From Phanerodontia chrysosporium (taxonomy: Eukaryota > Basidiomycota > Agaricomycetes > Polyporales > Phanerochaetaceae), in the NCBI GenBank assembly GCA_001910725.1, contig MJGA01000003.1:2232001-2296000 (forward strand): 64,000 nt of DNA, in the 5' to 3' direction. Of the stretch, positions 1 through 10,657 are shown piece after piece. How positions within the stretch are numbered: the stretch's first letter is position 1; every line of letters starts with the position of its first letter. The notes under the pieces are model-generated. The model was not told where the DNA came from. It saw only the letters and a program-made list of their open reading frames with translations, and ran no database searches. The translations under genes and the position numbers were made by a program.

Positions 1-1517
1 CCGCACGGTTCCACGCCGTCGCCGGCGCCTTCGAAGCCAACCACTCCTGCCACGCCGTCGAAGCCCTCTGCGCCTGCCACGCCCAGCAGCAGCGACGACT
101 GTAACGACAACCACTTCTTGTAAGTGACTCGTGAGATGAGACCACGAGCCGCTGCTCACATGTCGTCTAGCTTCGCGGCGAAGTCGTGCTGTCTCCCTCA
201 CGGCGGCCAGCCGAACCCTCCGAGCCCGCCGTCCGGCGTCACTTGCCCGACCAACGGCTGGTACTGGAGTGGCAACCACAGCGCGTGCGTTCCCTCGCAG
301 CCGCAGACCTCCAACAGCCCGGAGCCGCAGTGCAACCCCGACTGCTTCTGGAGCTCGCTCGACCTGAAATGCTACCCTCACGGCTCGACCTCGCCTGCGC
401 CCCAGCCTACTCCTCCGTCCGCGCCATCGAAGCCCACGACTCCCGCTACTCCTACCGCCCCTGCTACCCCCTCGTCCAGCAGCGACTGTGGCAACGGTCT
501 CTTCTTGTGAGCATTGTCGTTGATTAATTTGATGTGTGACTGATGGGTTTCGTTAGCTTCGGCGAGAAGTCTTGCTGCTTGCCTCATGGTGGCCAGCCTA
601 ACCCGCCCAGCCCTCCGTCCGGCGTGACCTGCCCGACGAACGGCTGGTACTGGAGTGGTGATCACAGCGCCTGTGTTCCGTCGCAGCCCCAGACCCCGAG
701 CAGCCCGCCACCTCAGTGCAACCCTGACTGCTTCTGGAGCTCGCTTGACTTGAAGTGCTACCCTCACGGCAGCACCTCCACGCCCCCGTCTCAGCCCACG
801 ACGCCTACGGTTCCTTCGGCTCCATCGACTCCCTCTGGCCCCAACGACTGCGACAACAACGAGTTCTGGTGCGTATATACGTTCACATTTGTCGCAGTGC
901 ATCCATTTACAATTGCGTCAGGTTCCCGACCAAGACTTGCTGCTTGCCCCACGGTGGTCAGCCCAACCCGCCCTCGCCTCCTAGCGGTGTCTCTTGCCCT
1001 CCCTCGTCGTGGTACTGGCACTCTGACAAGCAGTGCTGTGTCCCGAAGAACCCCATCGGCTCTGGCAACCCCCGCCGCAGTGCCAGAAGGGCTGGACCTG
1101 GAGCGCTGGTGACCTCAAGTGCTACCCGCAGCCGCCCACTGCTCCCGCGAACCCGCCGAAGCCTTCTGGCCTTGCTGGCCACAAGCGCCACGCCAAGTCG
1201 CGCGCGACCACTCTTTGCCCGTCTCCCTTGACCGCGTGCCCGATCAAGGGCCTCATGGCCACCTCGGGTGACTACGAGTGTGTCGACATCACCGCTGACC
1301 TCACTTCGTGCGGTGGCTGCGCGTCCACCGGCGCTGGTCAGGACTGCACGGCGATTCCCCACGCGTTCAACGTTGCTTGCACCAAGGGTGCCTGTGTTGG
1401 TAAGTATCCTCAGTGCTTGTCTGGGGCGATACGGAGCTGACCTCTCGCCCTGTAGTCGCCACCTGCGCCAAGGGCTTCAAGCCGAGCGGCGACGCCAAGT
1501 CTTGCATTCCCCTCTAA
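1..1517 (+). CDS. PriA/CPL1-like cysteine-rich secreted protein, 5' partial
   Basis: The 5' end lies outside the window. Exons are 1-119, 171-506, 557-868, 922-1399 and 1456-1517. Exons 2-4 each carry a Cys/Pro-rich repeat of about 100 residues ([18 protein letters not shown], then a WYW segment, then LKCYPHG) followed by a Pro/Ser/Thr linker. The C-terminus, starting near [17 protein letters not shown] and ending [17 protein letters not shown], matches the CPL1-like domain of Lentinula PriA and Cryptococcus Cpl1 (family knowledge). A secreted or cell-wall location is inferred from Cys content; the signal peptide would lie upstream. The repeat introns interrupt codons at the same phase. Frame is lost at the C run 1069-1073: one extra C restores the PPPQCQKGW reading. 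This is probably a sequencing deletion. Confidence 0.8.
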
Positions 1518-2089
1518 AGGACGTTTTCATTTCTAGAGCCTAATAGCCCCGACACAGAACCCAACAGCACATGCTGCGATACCAGGAGATTCTGAGAGAT
1601 TTTGGAACAGACACTTTGTCTCTCACGATCATTTCACAACTCACTCTTTGGACATTGAGGCGCCGTCCGCGACGCCGGGACTTTGGGTATCATCATGTAG
1701 CGACGTGTGGTGGACGCTCTGTCCGCGCGCGACTTGTGCTGCAGTCTTTTGGATTCGAAAGTGGACTATTTATACGCTTACATTAGACCCTCCCTTTCGC
1801 AATCAATATTCCTTCATATACTCATCCAAGCGCCCGCCCGAGCCTGTCCAAATTTGGCGAACGCGGACGCGAAGCACTGGAGGACGCCGCGAAATAGAGT
1901 TCAAGCTCGCGCAGGTATAAGAACCAGGTTCGGATTCGAACATGCCCCCGTCGCACTTCGTCTGCAACCACCTCCTCCCCACGCTACCCGGTATCCTATC
2001 CGCCTTTTAATCCCAGTGCGCTAGCCGCCACTCACGACTTCGACGACAACTGCAAGCCAGTCCGCCGCCCGCCTCGCGCCTTCGACAAG
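1518..2089. other. intergenic, promoter of the next gene
   Basis: No coding sequence is recognised. TATA-like motifs occur at about 1767-1775 and at 1916-1920, upstream of the ATG at 2090. Confidence 0.5.
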
Positions 2090-2965
2090 ATGTACTCGCC
2101 TCTGCGCACCCTGTTTCTCGTTCTCAACCTCCTCGGCTGGTCGGCTCTGGTCTTCATCGGCACCGTCTCTCTTGTCGCTCCGGTCCACGCTTTGCCTGTC
2201 GCCTTCCCCAACACGAACTACGCGCCTGCCTCGAACGCGTCGGACGTCTTCTCTCAACGCGTCTCTCCTGGTACCCCTACTTCTCGCAGGGATGTCTTGG
2301 ATTCTGTAGAACAACTTGGTGCTGTAGGCGGGGCTGTTCAACGACGTGATATCAACACCGTCCTTGGCGACATCAACATTCTGAACAACTACTACGTTGA
2401 GATGACGCGCCACACTGAGAACTTCCGTGAGTAATGTATTGTATCCTCTTGGTGGGAAGATCCGCTGATGGCTATTCAGATCGTCTGGCGGAGCAGCCGG
2501 CCTCTAGCCGTTCTGCCAACTTCGAGCAAGAAAGTGCGGCGGAGGCGTCGGATTCCACACTAGCCTTCTCGGATTCCAGAACACGCTCGCCCAGCTCGGC
2601 GCGGATAAGGGTCTAGCCAACTACGACCGCAACAATGACCTCGAGACTTTGTTGAAGGATCTGGTTAACGCAAACAAGTACTTCCTGAACGACGTCGACG
2701 CCCTTGTCTATGAGATCCCGGGCCTTGGCCCACACTGGGCCCTAGTAAGTTCTCAGAAACGTTGCTGTACGCTGGATGCTGACGTGGGCCTCCAGTCGTT
2801 TACGAGATCAAGTGCATTCTCGATGAGGTTCTCGACGCGGTGGAGAACCTGACCGACGCCATCATCAACGCCATCGAGCCTCTTTTGCAGGATCTTATCG
2901 GCGACGCGTCGCAAACAGCCTGCAACTCCGGTATCCAGGTGGCTGGATTATGTCTGGTGCTCTAG
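2090..2965 (+). CDS. small secreted protein of Agaricomycetes, function unknown
   Basis: Exons are 2090-2426, 2480-2744 and 2796-2965. The N-terminus (residues 1 to about 35) is a hydrophobic signal peptide ending near VHALP. The mature part is helical and ends in a segment containing GLGP..LGP, VYEIKCILDEVLDAVENLTD and QVAGLC. I recall this architecture from many secreted basidiomycete proteins; the comparison with Schizophyllum SC15 is only a suggestion. Two single-base deletions are needed to keep frame: one between about 2520 and 2550, and one in the C run 2729-2731. With both restored the spliced length is exactly 258 codons. No catalytic motif is visible, so I infer a structural role in the wall or matrix. 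Confidence 0.6.
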
Positions 2966-3314
2966 GTCTGGGGCAGAGAAAAGTCGCTGCGTCGAGAGAG
3001 TATTCTTCGCGATACGCGACGTCGGATTGATTTGTACGCATGTGATGCTTTGCACGAACACTGGCTGGTCCGTGTAACTGTATGAGACTCACAACATTTG
3101 TCGATATGTATCACTTCTCGCGTCGAACTGCATTTCTATACTTGTTGATTCATGAACAACCCCGGCATGGTCTACATGTCTCAATGAAGCTGCGCATTCA
3201 GCAAATGAATTGATGACCAACCACAGCTACTATATCACACATGACGTTAGAAGATGCCTTGCTGTCCGAGATACATTCTTGAAGATGATACACGATATAT
3301 GCGAATGCGCAGCG
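2966..3314. other. convergent intergenic region
   Basis: This lies between two convergent stop codons and presumably holds both 3' UTRs. Nothing else is recognised. Confidence 0.5.
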
Positions 3315-4102
3315 CTACTCTTCAGTGACCCATCGGTCTGCTATCGCGCCAATGACAGGTAGCTGGAAACGAGAGAGACCGTATCGCGCCGCGCCCATGT
3401 AAGCTTGCCACCTGCGATTCAATTATCAGATATGCAGACGAATGCAAGCGAGCACGAGCACATACGCCATATATAGACAGGGTATCGTCACGGTAAGTGT
3501 ACACATTGTCCGTAGAAATTGAGGGAATTGGAGGAGCGAGACAAACATCCGAATAAGAACGAGAGGCCCCGTGAGGAGAGCGGATTGATAGGCTGCAACA
3601 CGATTCAGAGGTGAGCGATGTCACGGCGACCGAGGCGGAGCGGCGTACCGTGGAAGCGGACATAGTCGTTGTGCGTCTCGAGGACCAGTATGAGGAAGGC
3701 TGGGTGTTGACGTAACTTTAGAACGCACATACATATATGCCCGTAAGATGTCACATACCAGAGACGGGTCCTAGCAAGTATGCAGCGGCAGCGAGCATGT
3801 CAACCCGCATTCCAAACCGCGTCTCCCATGCGCTCACTCCAGACTCGGCTTCTGCTTCCTCCACCGCGCCTGCACCACCGGCTTGCGAGGTGTTGAATGT
3901 GGGCAGCCCGCCAGACTGATAAGATACTACATGTTGCGACGGAAACCACGCTCTTTGCGTGGTCGGTCTAGAGGATGACGCATGGAGTGACGGGTCGTCC
4001 GGAGGCGGGGTCTGTCAGGGACCGTCAGGTTGCGCCAGAGGAGAGTGCGTGGCCAGGGCATACATAGGGTGCAAAGGTAGGTGCATATTTAGCGGTGCTC
4101 AT
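3315..4102 (-). CDS. Tic20/DUF4870-like polytopic membrane protein
   Basis: The gene is read from five short exons, 4064-4102, 3759-4011, 3649-3699, 3466-3592 and 3315-3411, giving exactly 189 codons with clean GT/AG ends. Residues 1-75 are hydrophilic and Pro/Ser-rich. A compact membrane domain follows: a first TM with the family signature AYLLGPVS, then ETHNDYVRFHAYQSAL, a second TM (VLIRMFVSLLQF) and a third TM. The tail FQLPVIGAIADRWVTEE matches fungal members annotated DUF4870/Tic20-like. The cellular function is not established. It is divergent from the eS24 gene, with 420 bp between the two starts. Confidence 0.75.
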
Positions 4103-4522
4103 GGTAGATTCATACAGTCTCCAGGACGTGTTAGCGAGGGGCAGTGGACATAGCGCTTGAGGCGACTGCGGCTCAAAGCTGGGGTATGACAGTGATCGCC
4201 AGCCGCTTTCGGAAGGTGAGCAAACACGGGGCAAACAGCGCCCGCGCTCGGCAATTGCCATTCTGGGCAGCGGCTAGAGTGAGGCAGCCAGCGACGACCA
4301 AGGTAAAATCGACAGCGGGGCCCAGCAAACCATGGTGAGCACACATTTCGCCGTCGTGCTGCACGTCCGGAGAGCCTGCGGTTCTGGGGAGGGGTCTGAA
4401 GGATGGTTTTGGCGTCGAGAGGGGTGGATTAGGCTGGATGGGTGACCCCTGGCTTGGATGTACCGCGGCTCGCACGATAAGCTCCAGTACACCCTTGCTG
4501 ACGACTCCCGCCTTCGCTCGCC
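4103..4522. other. divergent promoter region (DUF4870-like gene / eS24)
   Basis: The two start codons are 420 bp apart and face away from each other. No canonical TATA box was noticed; long antisense frames here look non-coding. Confidence 0.5.
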
Positions 4523-5052
4523 ATGCAGGCCGACACTCAAGCACCCGTCACCATCCGGACACGCAAGTTCATCACCAACCGGCTCCTGGCCCGCCGCCAG
4601 TTCGTTGTGGACATCCTCCACCCGTCGCGCGCGAACGTCTCCAAGGCTGAGCTCCAGGAGAAGATTGCCGCCATCTACAAGACCACCAAGGAGCGTGTCG
4701 TTACCTTCGGTCTCCGGACACAATTCGGTGGTGGACGGACCACGGGCTTCGCTCTGATCTACGATGATGAGGCTTCGCAGAGGAAGTTCGAGCCCAAGTA
4801 CCGGTTGATTCGGGTGCGTTGCACCGTAGCTCTCTGGCCATCGCAGAATGTTGATTATGTCTTCTACGTCTAGTCTGGTCTCATGGAGGCCCCACCAAAG
4901 ACCAACCGCAAGCTCCGCAAGGAGCGCAAGAACCGTGCCAAGAAGGTGTGCCCAATCACTATTCCATGTTCCAAACGCAATCTCATTTGCTTTCTCAGCT
5001 CCGCGGCACCAAGAAGTCGAAGGCGTCGGAGGCTCCCAAGAAGGGCAAGTAA
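4523..5052 (+). CDS. RPS24: 40S ribosomal protein eS24 (Rps24)
   Basis: Exons are 4523-4813, 4874-4945 and 4999-5052. The protein (138 aa) shows the eS24 signatures [44 protein letters not shown] and [20 protein letters not shown], then a basic C-terminal tail ([20 protein letters not shown]). It is a structural component of the small cytosolic ribosomal subunit. The ATG in context cgccATGc and the conserved start of the family reading support this start. Frame is intact. Confidence 0.96.
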
Positions 5053-5442
5053 ACTGTTGCTTGCACACCCTGTCTTCCAGTTGTCGCACTTGGTCTATAC
5101 TATTCGTCGCATCGGTTCTGCACACCTGCAAAAGCTGTCTTGCAACTGTATCTTACGCGTATGCTTGCTCTCTCTTTCTCCTCGTCTCCCATGAATTCCT
5201 ATGTGCATGCACAGCCCCCGGAACTCCGCCCGATTGTTGTCCGAAAACACCGTCTTAGTACGCAAAAACTACCCGTTGCGCAAATTCACCCAGTTGAGTG
5301 ATCAAGCAGACAAGGGCTTCATAACAATGTGTTTGACCTACATTAACACTCGTGGAATTACAATGAGGGGGTATCAACCGTGATGTACTCGACAACGAAA
5401 CAGACTGCGAGGGCTCTACGTCCGAAGGAAGTGATATCTATC
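5053..5442. other. convergent intergenic region (eS24 / ARP1)
   Basis: This holds the 3' flanks of two convergent genes. No feature is recognised. Confidence 0.5.
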
Positions 5443-7051
5443 CTAAAAGCCAAGTTTCTTGTGAATGATATCCGGATCCTCCTGGTACTCTTCGGCTGAT
5501 ACCCACATCTGCAAAGAATCGTGAGGTCAGGATCCGTGAACGACTTGGCTTGACCAACCTTCTTGAATGTGTTCAAGCCGGCGAGAATAGAACCTCCAAT
5601 CCAGGTGGAATACTTGCGCTCTGGCGGGGCGTAGATCTTGATCTTGACGTCTTTCAGAGCCAGCTTCTTGACCTCGTTCAAGAGACGGTCACCGAAACCT
5701 GCGATGGCTGAGCTTAACGTATCTCGCAGTAACAACGGCAATATCCTGCGAACCTCGGCATAGTGTACTACCTCCACTGAGGACGATGTTTGAGAATAGA
5801 CTCTTCCGCAGGTCCAGGTCGACACGGTTGATTGCGTCTACGACGACCTGATGTACGCCTGCGTATTCCTGACCGATCAGCTCTGGATTGAAGAGAATCT
5901 CCGGTGCACGGAATCGCTCTGGACCCAGCTACGCTAAGAGTCAGTATCATCGACGAATACAAGGGAACATGAGTCCTACCTGCACGGAGTTGCCGTCAGG
6001 CAGCTTGAACTCCTCCGTCCGTCCCTGCGACTCTTTCTCCTCCTTCGCTGGATTGAGCGCGATATAACAACACTTCTCCTTGATAGTTCGGACAACTTCT
6101 CGTTCCGCCGTCGTGTGTAGGTGGTGTCCGGACTTCCGGAGAAGTAGTTGAAGGTGGTCCGTCACGTCTCTGCACGTGGGTCACAAGTGAGATGACGCGT
6201 CCTGAAGCACGTTAGACGCACCTTCCCGCCACATCCACCCTCCGAATGGCATGGGGCATGGAGAAGCCCTCAAAAACAGGGACAGCATGTGTAACACCAT
6301 CTCCGGAGTCTAGAACGATACCTGTCGTTCTGCCTGAGGAATATCTTGTAGGACAGCCTAAGACATCGCTCGAGGACATATCATGACGGATCACTTACAG
6401 TGATAGGACGGCCTGTACAGAGATAAAGAGAGCAGGCACGTTGAAGGTATCAAAGAATATCTGCGCGGCGACGTCTCGGTTGTGTCGTGGATTCAATGGC
6501 GCTTCCGTTAATAGTACAGGATGCTAGCGCATGTATACCTCTCAATCACAGCACAATACAGAACCGAGGAGGTACACACCTCTTCACTGAGCGTTCCGAG
6601 CTCTTCGGCGTATACCCAGCTCCATATCCGTTCCATGTCATCCCAGTCGGTCACGATACCGTGTTCCATGGGGTACTTGATCTTGAGGAGGCCGCGGAAC
6701 TCTTGCGCCTTTCGACCAATAAACACGTCTCCTTCAAGTGCACCAGCCATCACGCGTATGTGCTTCGGGCGTCCGACACTGTAGCAAGGTGTCCCCGACG
6801 CGGGGCGGCCAGAACATTAGCGGACGCGGGTCGCGGATGCAGGGATGGCCCTAACCGTAAGAAACGCACAAGGACGGGAAGAAGCATTTTGGATGATCTT
6901 GCCCAGCAAATCCAGCCTTAATCGTACCTGAGCCCTAGTGAGGAGGAGCACATGTTGTCAGCTACGCGTCCTAGTGGGCGAGCAATCGTCCGAGACTCAC
7001 ATTGTCGATGACGACCGGTTGGTTGGTGAGCACGTCCTCAAACTCGGCCAT
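5443..7051 (-). CDS. ARP1: actin-related protein 1 (centractin), dynactin subunit
   Basis: Nine exons: 7001-7051, 6870-6934, 6580-6778, 6399-6523, 6222-6344, 5980-6169, 5754-5928, 5559-5698 and 5443-5508. They splice to 378 codons with no frame problem; Arp1 is usually about 376 aa. The start [20 protein letters not shown] holds the actin phosphate-1 loop. Later come [33 protein letters not shown] and the C-terminal [20 protein letters not shown] with [20 protein letters not shown]. These favour Arp1 over conventional actin. Arp1 forms the short filament of dynactin, which links dynein to cargo and nuclei in hyphae (family knowledge). It is head-to-head with the next gene, with 180 bp between starts. 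Confidence 0.93.
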
Positions 7052-7231
7052 GGTATCCCTGTAACCACTTGTGGCTGTCTGGGAGCGTATTAGAAGTTTG
7101 AGGATTGGGAGGATGCGCGCTACGAGCGTGCAGCGTAGGGTGGCGACCTGGAAGATACAAACCTGCGTTTGGGAAAGCGCGTAACAGCGCGGCTCGGGCG
7201 CCAAAACGGACGCATTCCTCTCTCCGCGACG

Positions 7232-8032
7232 ATGTCCTGGCTATTGCGCAAGGCGGGCTGGCTGCCCACCCTCGTGCTGCTTGTGCTGCTCTCCCTACCA
7301 GTATGTCACTTTTGGCTGTGCATATCAACTACGGAACTCAATGAAGTCTGACTAGCTGTCTAGCCATGCGATTCTAGGGCACAAGTGGGAGGCGACTAAC
7401 TTCTGCAAGTGTAAGTAGCATCGCCATCCCCTATACCGCAGAAGTGCTCAAAGAGACATCAGGCATATGCTTCGGCACAAACTATACGATCCTGCATATG
7501 GCAATACCGGACATCCCGAGCAAGCCTTGCCTTACATGCACGAAACAGTGGTGTCTGAACCAGAATCTCCCCATTTGTGCGGGTGCCAAGATTGGAGATA
7601 CCAATCCAGACACAGGGACTGGAAAGGAAGGAGATGTAGAGGCTAGGTGCTTCCGTAAGTCTACACGTTCGTCCAGTTCGGTGCTATCTCTCATTTACGA
7701 CAGAGCGGGATTCACCCAGGGACCAGCTCGTGGTGACCCTCTTCCTGCTCACCGTGTTCGGGCTTCTGCTTGGCGCAGGAATCAAGAACAGGATGCTCAA
7801 AGCCGGATTCGACTCGAGCTTGCCGTGGAACACGAGCCGCCGTTGGTGGGAGGTGCGCGGAGGCTGTCCGAAGCTTGTCTTATCCCCGACTCACGATATA
7901 CACGCTTTGCAGGCATGGCTACCAAGCCGCCAGATGGACGAGTTTAATCTACGCGACCGCCTGTTTAGCAGGTCGAATGGACGAGGCAGGCGGAGCGATT
8001 ATGAAAACGTTCCTGGTTCGCCTGCGACGTGA
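7232..8032 (+). CDS. Cys-rich single-pass membrane protein, unknown function
   Basis: Exons are 7232-7300, 7356-7410, 7445-7654, 7704-7852 and 7913-8032, giving 200 aa. Residues 1-25 form a signal or anchor helix (LPTLVLLVLLSLP). A luminal or extracellular domain of about 90 residues follows with spaced cysteines (ETSGICFGTNY, KPCLTCTKQWCLNQNLPIC, EARCFQRDSPRDQ). A strong TM helix (LVVTLFLLTVFGLLLGAGI) and a basic cytosolic tail complete it. The Cys spacing suggests disulfides. I do not recognise the family. The last intron is 60 nt and has no stop in frame, so it could be retained. The exon 3 acceptor after cagaag was chosen because the alternative makes a stop. Confidence 0.7.
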
Positions 8033-8507
8033 CGTCGTGATTGTCGTATACTTTTCAACCTGTGTAATATATCAATCTACGGTAGCAGTACACCGTTTGC
8101 TTAACGCCTCCCTGAGCCTTCCTTGGGTTATCTGGGTTTGCGATGTGTAGCTGCACCGCTCGCCGCGCGCGGTCCCGACAGGCTGCTGGAGATTCCCGTC
8201 CGTTCTGCCGAGGCTGCTTCATTTCATCTGGGCAATCCCGAGTGATAGGAGGCATCGAAGAGCTTCCCTGCTTTTCGACACCGTTAGCAGGCCGCTGTTC
8301 TCTCGTCCGAGCTTGCTCAGTGTGCACCGCTGTGTCCTGCTGTATCAAATACCCGTCACGGCCGCGCGTGAGCGCTTCGGCGTGTGCGCGGGCCAGGGAG
8401 CCTGCGCTGCGCTAACAGCCGGGCTTGCGCCAAGTCTCTTGCAGCCTGCCAACCTTACCTTCAACTATCACCGACACGCCAACGTAATAGCAGAGATCGC
8501 ATAGTAC
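8033..8507. other. intergenic region
   Basis: No coding sequence is recognised between these two plus-strand genes. Confidence 0.5.
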
Positions 8508-8977
8508 ATGGGCTCTCTGTGCTCGAAGCCAGGCACGCACTCAGAGGACGGCACCCAGCTGCGGCGCGTTCAGAGCGCCAGGCCTGCGCCTCGCCCAAGC
8601 ACCAGGCAGAGAGGCAAAGGGCAGACCCTGGGGCAAGATAGCAATGGACAGACCAACGCGACCAGCCTGATCCGCGCGCTGCCGCTGCGCAGGCAGCGGA
8701 GGAGCGACTGAAGGCGGTAGGCTCAGAAATTCCGTAACCATGTCTCCTGTGGGCTGCCAAGCTGAGACACCGTATTTCCTCTCCCAGGCCAAGACCCGCG
8801 GAGTGGTATCGTCGAACCCCAACCGCGGGAAGCTCGCCGCGCAGTTGGAGGCGAACAAAGCGCAGCCGCGGGTTCCGCAAGAGCGTGAGCCAGAACGACT
8901 CGTGGTGGGTGCATGTTTCTCGGATTTACAGCGTTATGGGAAATTAACTGGAGGCCGGGACAATCTAGTGGGACTGA
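8508..8977 (+). CDS. SVIP-like small VCP/p97-interacting protein
   Basis: Exons are 8508-8716, 8788-8904 and a 9-nt terminal exon 8969-8977 encoding Trp-Asp-stop. The N-terminus MGSLCSK is a myristoylation-plus-palmitoylation signal as in animal SVIP. The core RAAAAQAAEERLKAAKTRGV resembles the helical VCP-interacting motif, and the tail ERLVWD is typical of fungal homologues I recall. Function at ER membranes with Cdc48/p97 is inferred from the family. Frame requires one C added at 8653-8654; with it the spliced length is 112 codons. Low sequence complexity keeps confidence moderate. Confidence 0.55.
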
Positions 8978-9462
8978 TGTTGTATACCCTGCTCCTCCGG
9001 TGGTGCCTTGCGCGGCCGCCTGTCCGTCCGGATCTCGTCATACCAGGTGCTGGTGTTTCAGTGCCATGCGCCGTGCGTAGATTAGGCATCAGGAATAATT
9101 TGTAATCGTGCAAAGAAGTGCGACGGTGCCCCTAGTCGGCTCCTGCCAGAGTTGCACTAAGTGCAGAAGTGCATCGCGAGCGGGCACGCATGTTGATGCT
9201 GGCAGCGAGATTGAAGACTTCTTGGGCACGGCCGTGAGTGTGTTGTGTGTGATTCTGCGAGGTCTATCTCCACTACAGCATGCCGCCGGGCAGCTCGCTG
9301 GGGCTTGCTGCGCAGTGTGAATGAGAAGGAGCCGGGTGGGAACTAGGACAGTTTCCTTTCAGGGCGACGCGTGCGGATCACTCGGTGGCGTCTCGCGCGA
9401 TGGCCCACGGCCAACGTTGCTCGATGCCAACGACAGCGACGACGGCCTCGAGCGTGCGATGC
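8978..9462. other. intergenic region upstream of GPI2
   Basis: No gene is recognised. In-frame upstream ATGs at 9385 and 9424 are possible alternative starts for the next gene. Confidence 0.5.
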
Positions 9463-10657
9463 ATGGCGTCGGACACCGTCGAAGTTGAGTGGGAGCGAGT
9501 CCTCTGGAAGCGTCAGCCGTTCCCAGACAACTACGTCCCCAAAACGTTTCTCTCCTCCCTGAGCACGAACGGTATGCATCGCCTCCTCCGTCACGCCACC
9601 AGCCAGGCCTAACAGCTGTGTCCAGCAAACTTCACACCCTACACCTATCGCTCACTCGTCCTCGCATCGTGCACGATCAACCTCCACCTCGCTGTCATTT
9701 TCATATTCCTTGCGATCTTTGCCAGACTCAAGGAGCGTACCCTCGACCCAAGGCTCCTCGTCTGGATCTCCGTTGTCTCATTCATTTGCTTCTACACCCT
9801 GTGGGAGATCGTGGAGCACCTAGGCAGCAATGCATCCCGTCTGGCCAACCGTGAGAGAGCCTTCCGACTCGTGTTCAGGGAGACACTGACACCATGCCAG
9901 GCGCAAAGACCGTCAAGTCGTCAATACTGATTTTCCTGGCGTTGCTCGCCCTGTCACCTGTCCTCCGGACCCTTACTGCCGCTACCTCGTCCGACTCCAT
10001 CTGGGCCCTGTCTGCATGCCTCTTCGTGCTCAACGTCGTCCTCGCAGACTACACTCCGATGCACTCGGCGCAACAGCATCCCCGTGAGAGGTATTGCACC
10101 GCATTTCTCAACACATGTTCGCGCTGTGGCGCACTAACCCTGACACAAGGCTCTCTTCAGTCATGTCCGTCAATGCGGCTATCTCGGCCTCCGTCGTCCT
10201 CGCGTCGCGGCTCGTCGACGATGTCTCGGTTTTTGCCCTCATGCTGTTCTCGATCGAGGCCTTTGCCCTCTTCCCGCTGCTGCGCCGCCGTCTCCAGGTG
10301 CGGGTCCGCTGGGGCGGATATCAGCCTCTTGTTTTTTCTTCTCATGTTTCTGAACCACGCTGCAGATAGTGCCATCAGTCTTCCCGGGCCTGACGCTTCT
10401 CGCGGCGGGCCTCGCGGTCGCCCTTACGGCAGCGCTGTCGGCCACCATTGCCGTCCTCTACGCCGCGGTCTTTGCCTTTGTCACGTTCGTTGCGCCGTGC
10501 CTGCTAGTGTGGGCCCAGCGATACAAAAAGTGCGTGCCCCGCCGCCCGATGTCTGTCTTTGCACGCTGACGGGGTATGCCACAGTGAGATCAGAGGCACC
10601 TGGGATCCAGCCGTGCCCAAGGTCAACCGCGTCCCGCAGCACGCACGGCCTGCATAG
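9463..10657 (+). CDS. GPI2: Gpi2/PIG-C, GPI-GlcNAc transferase subunit
   Basis: Exons are 9463-9571, 9626-9850, 9901-10090, 10150-10297, 10366-10529 and 10585-10657 (303 codons). The N-terminal motif WERVLWKRQPFPDNYVPKTF and the following multi-TM body match PIG-C: LDPRLLVWISVVSFICF, LSPVLRTLTAATSSDSIWAL and the repeated Ala/Leu-rich helices. PIG-C is part of the ER complex that transfers GlcNAc to phosphatidylinositol, the first step of GPI-anchor synthesis. The C-terminus NEIRGTWDPAVPKV is conserved. The start is the most conservative of three in-frame ATGs (9385, 9424, 9463). Confidence 0.9.

Noticed and set aside
1926..1945. B-box-like tRNA element (GTTCGAATCC on the minus strand)
   Set aside because: The flanks do not form a T-stem and no A box or cloverleaf could be built.
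4274..5131. Long open frame antisense to eS24 (285 codons)
   Set aside because: It overlaps an unmistakable ribosomal protein gene on the other strand, has no family signal and reflects GC-rich codon composition.
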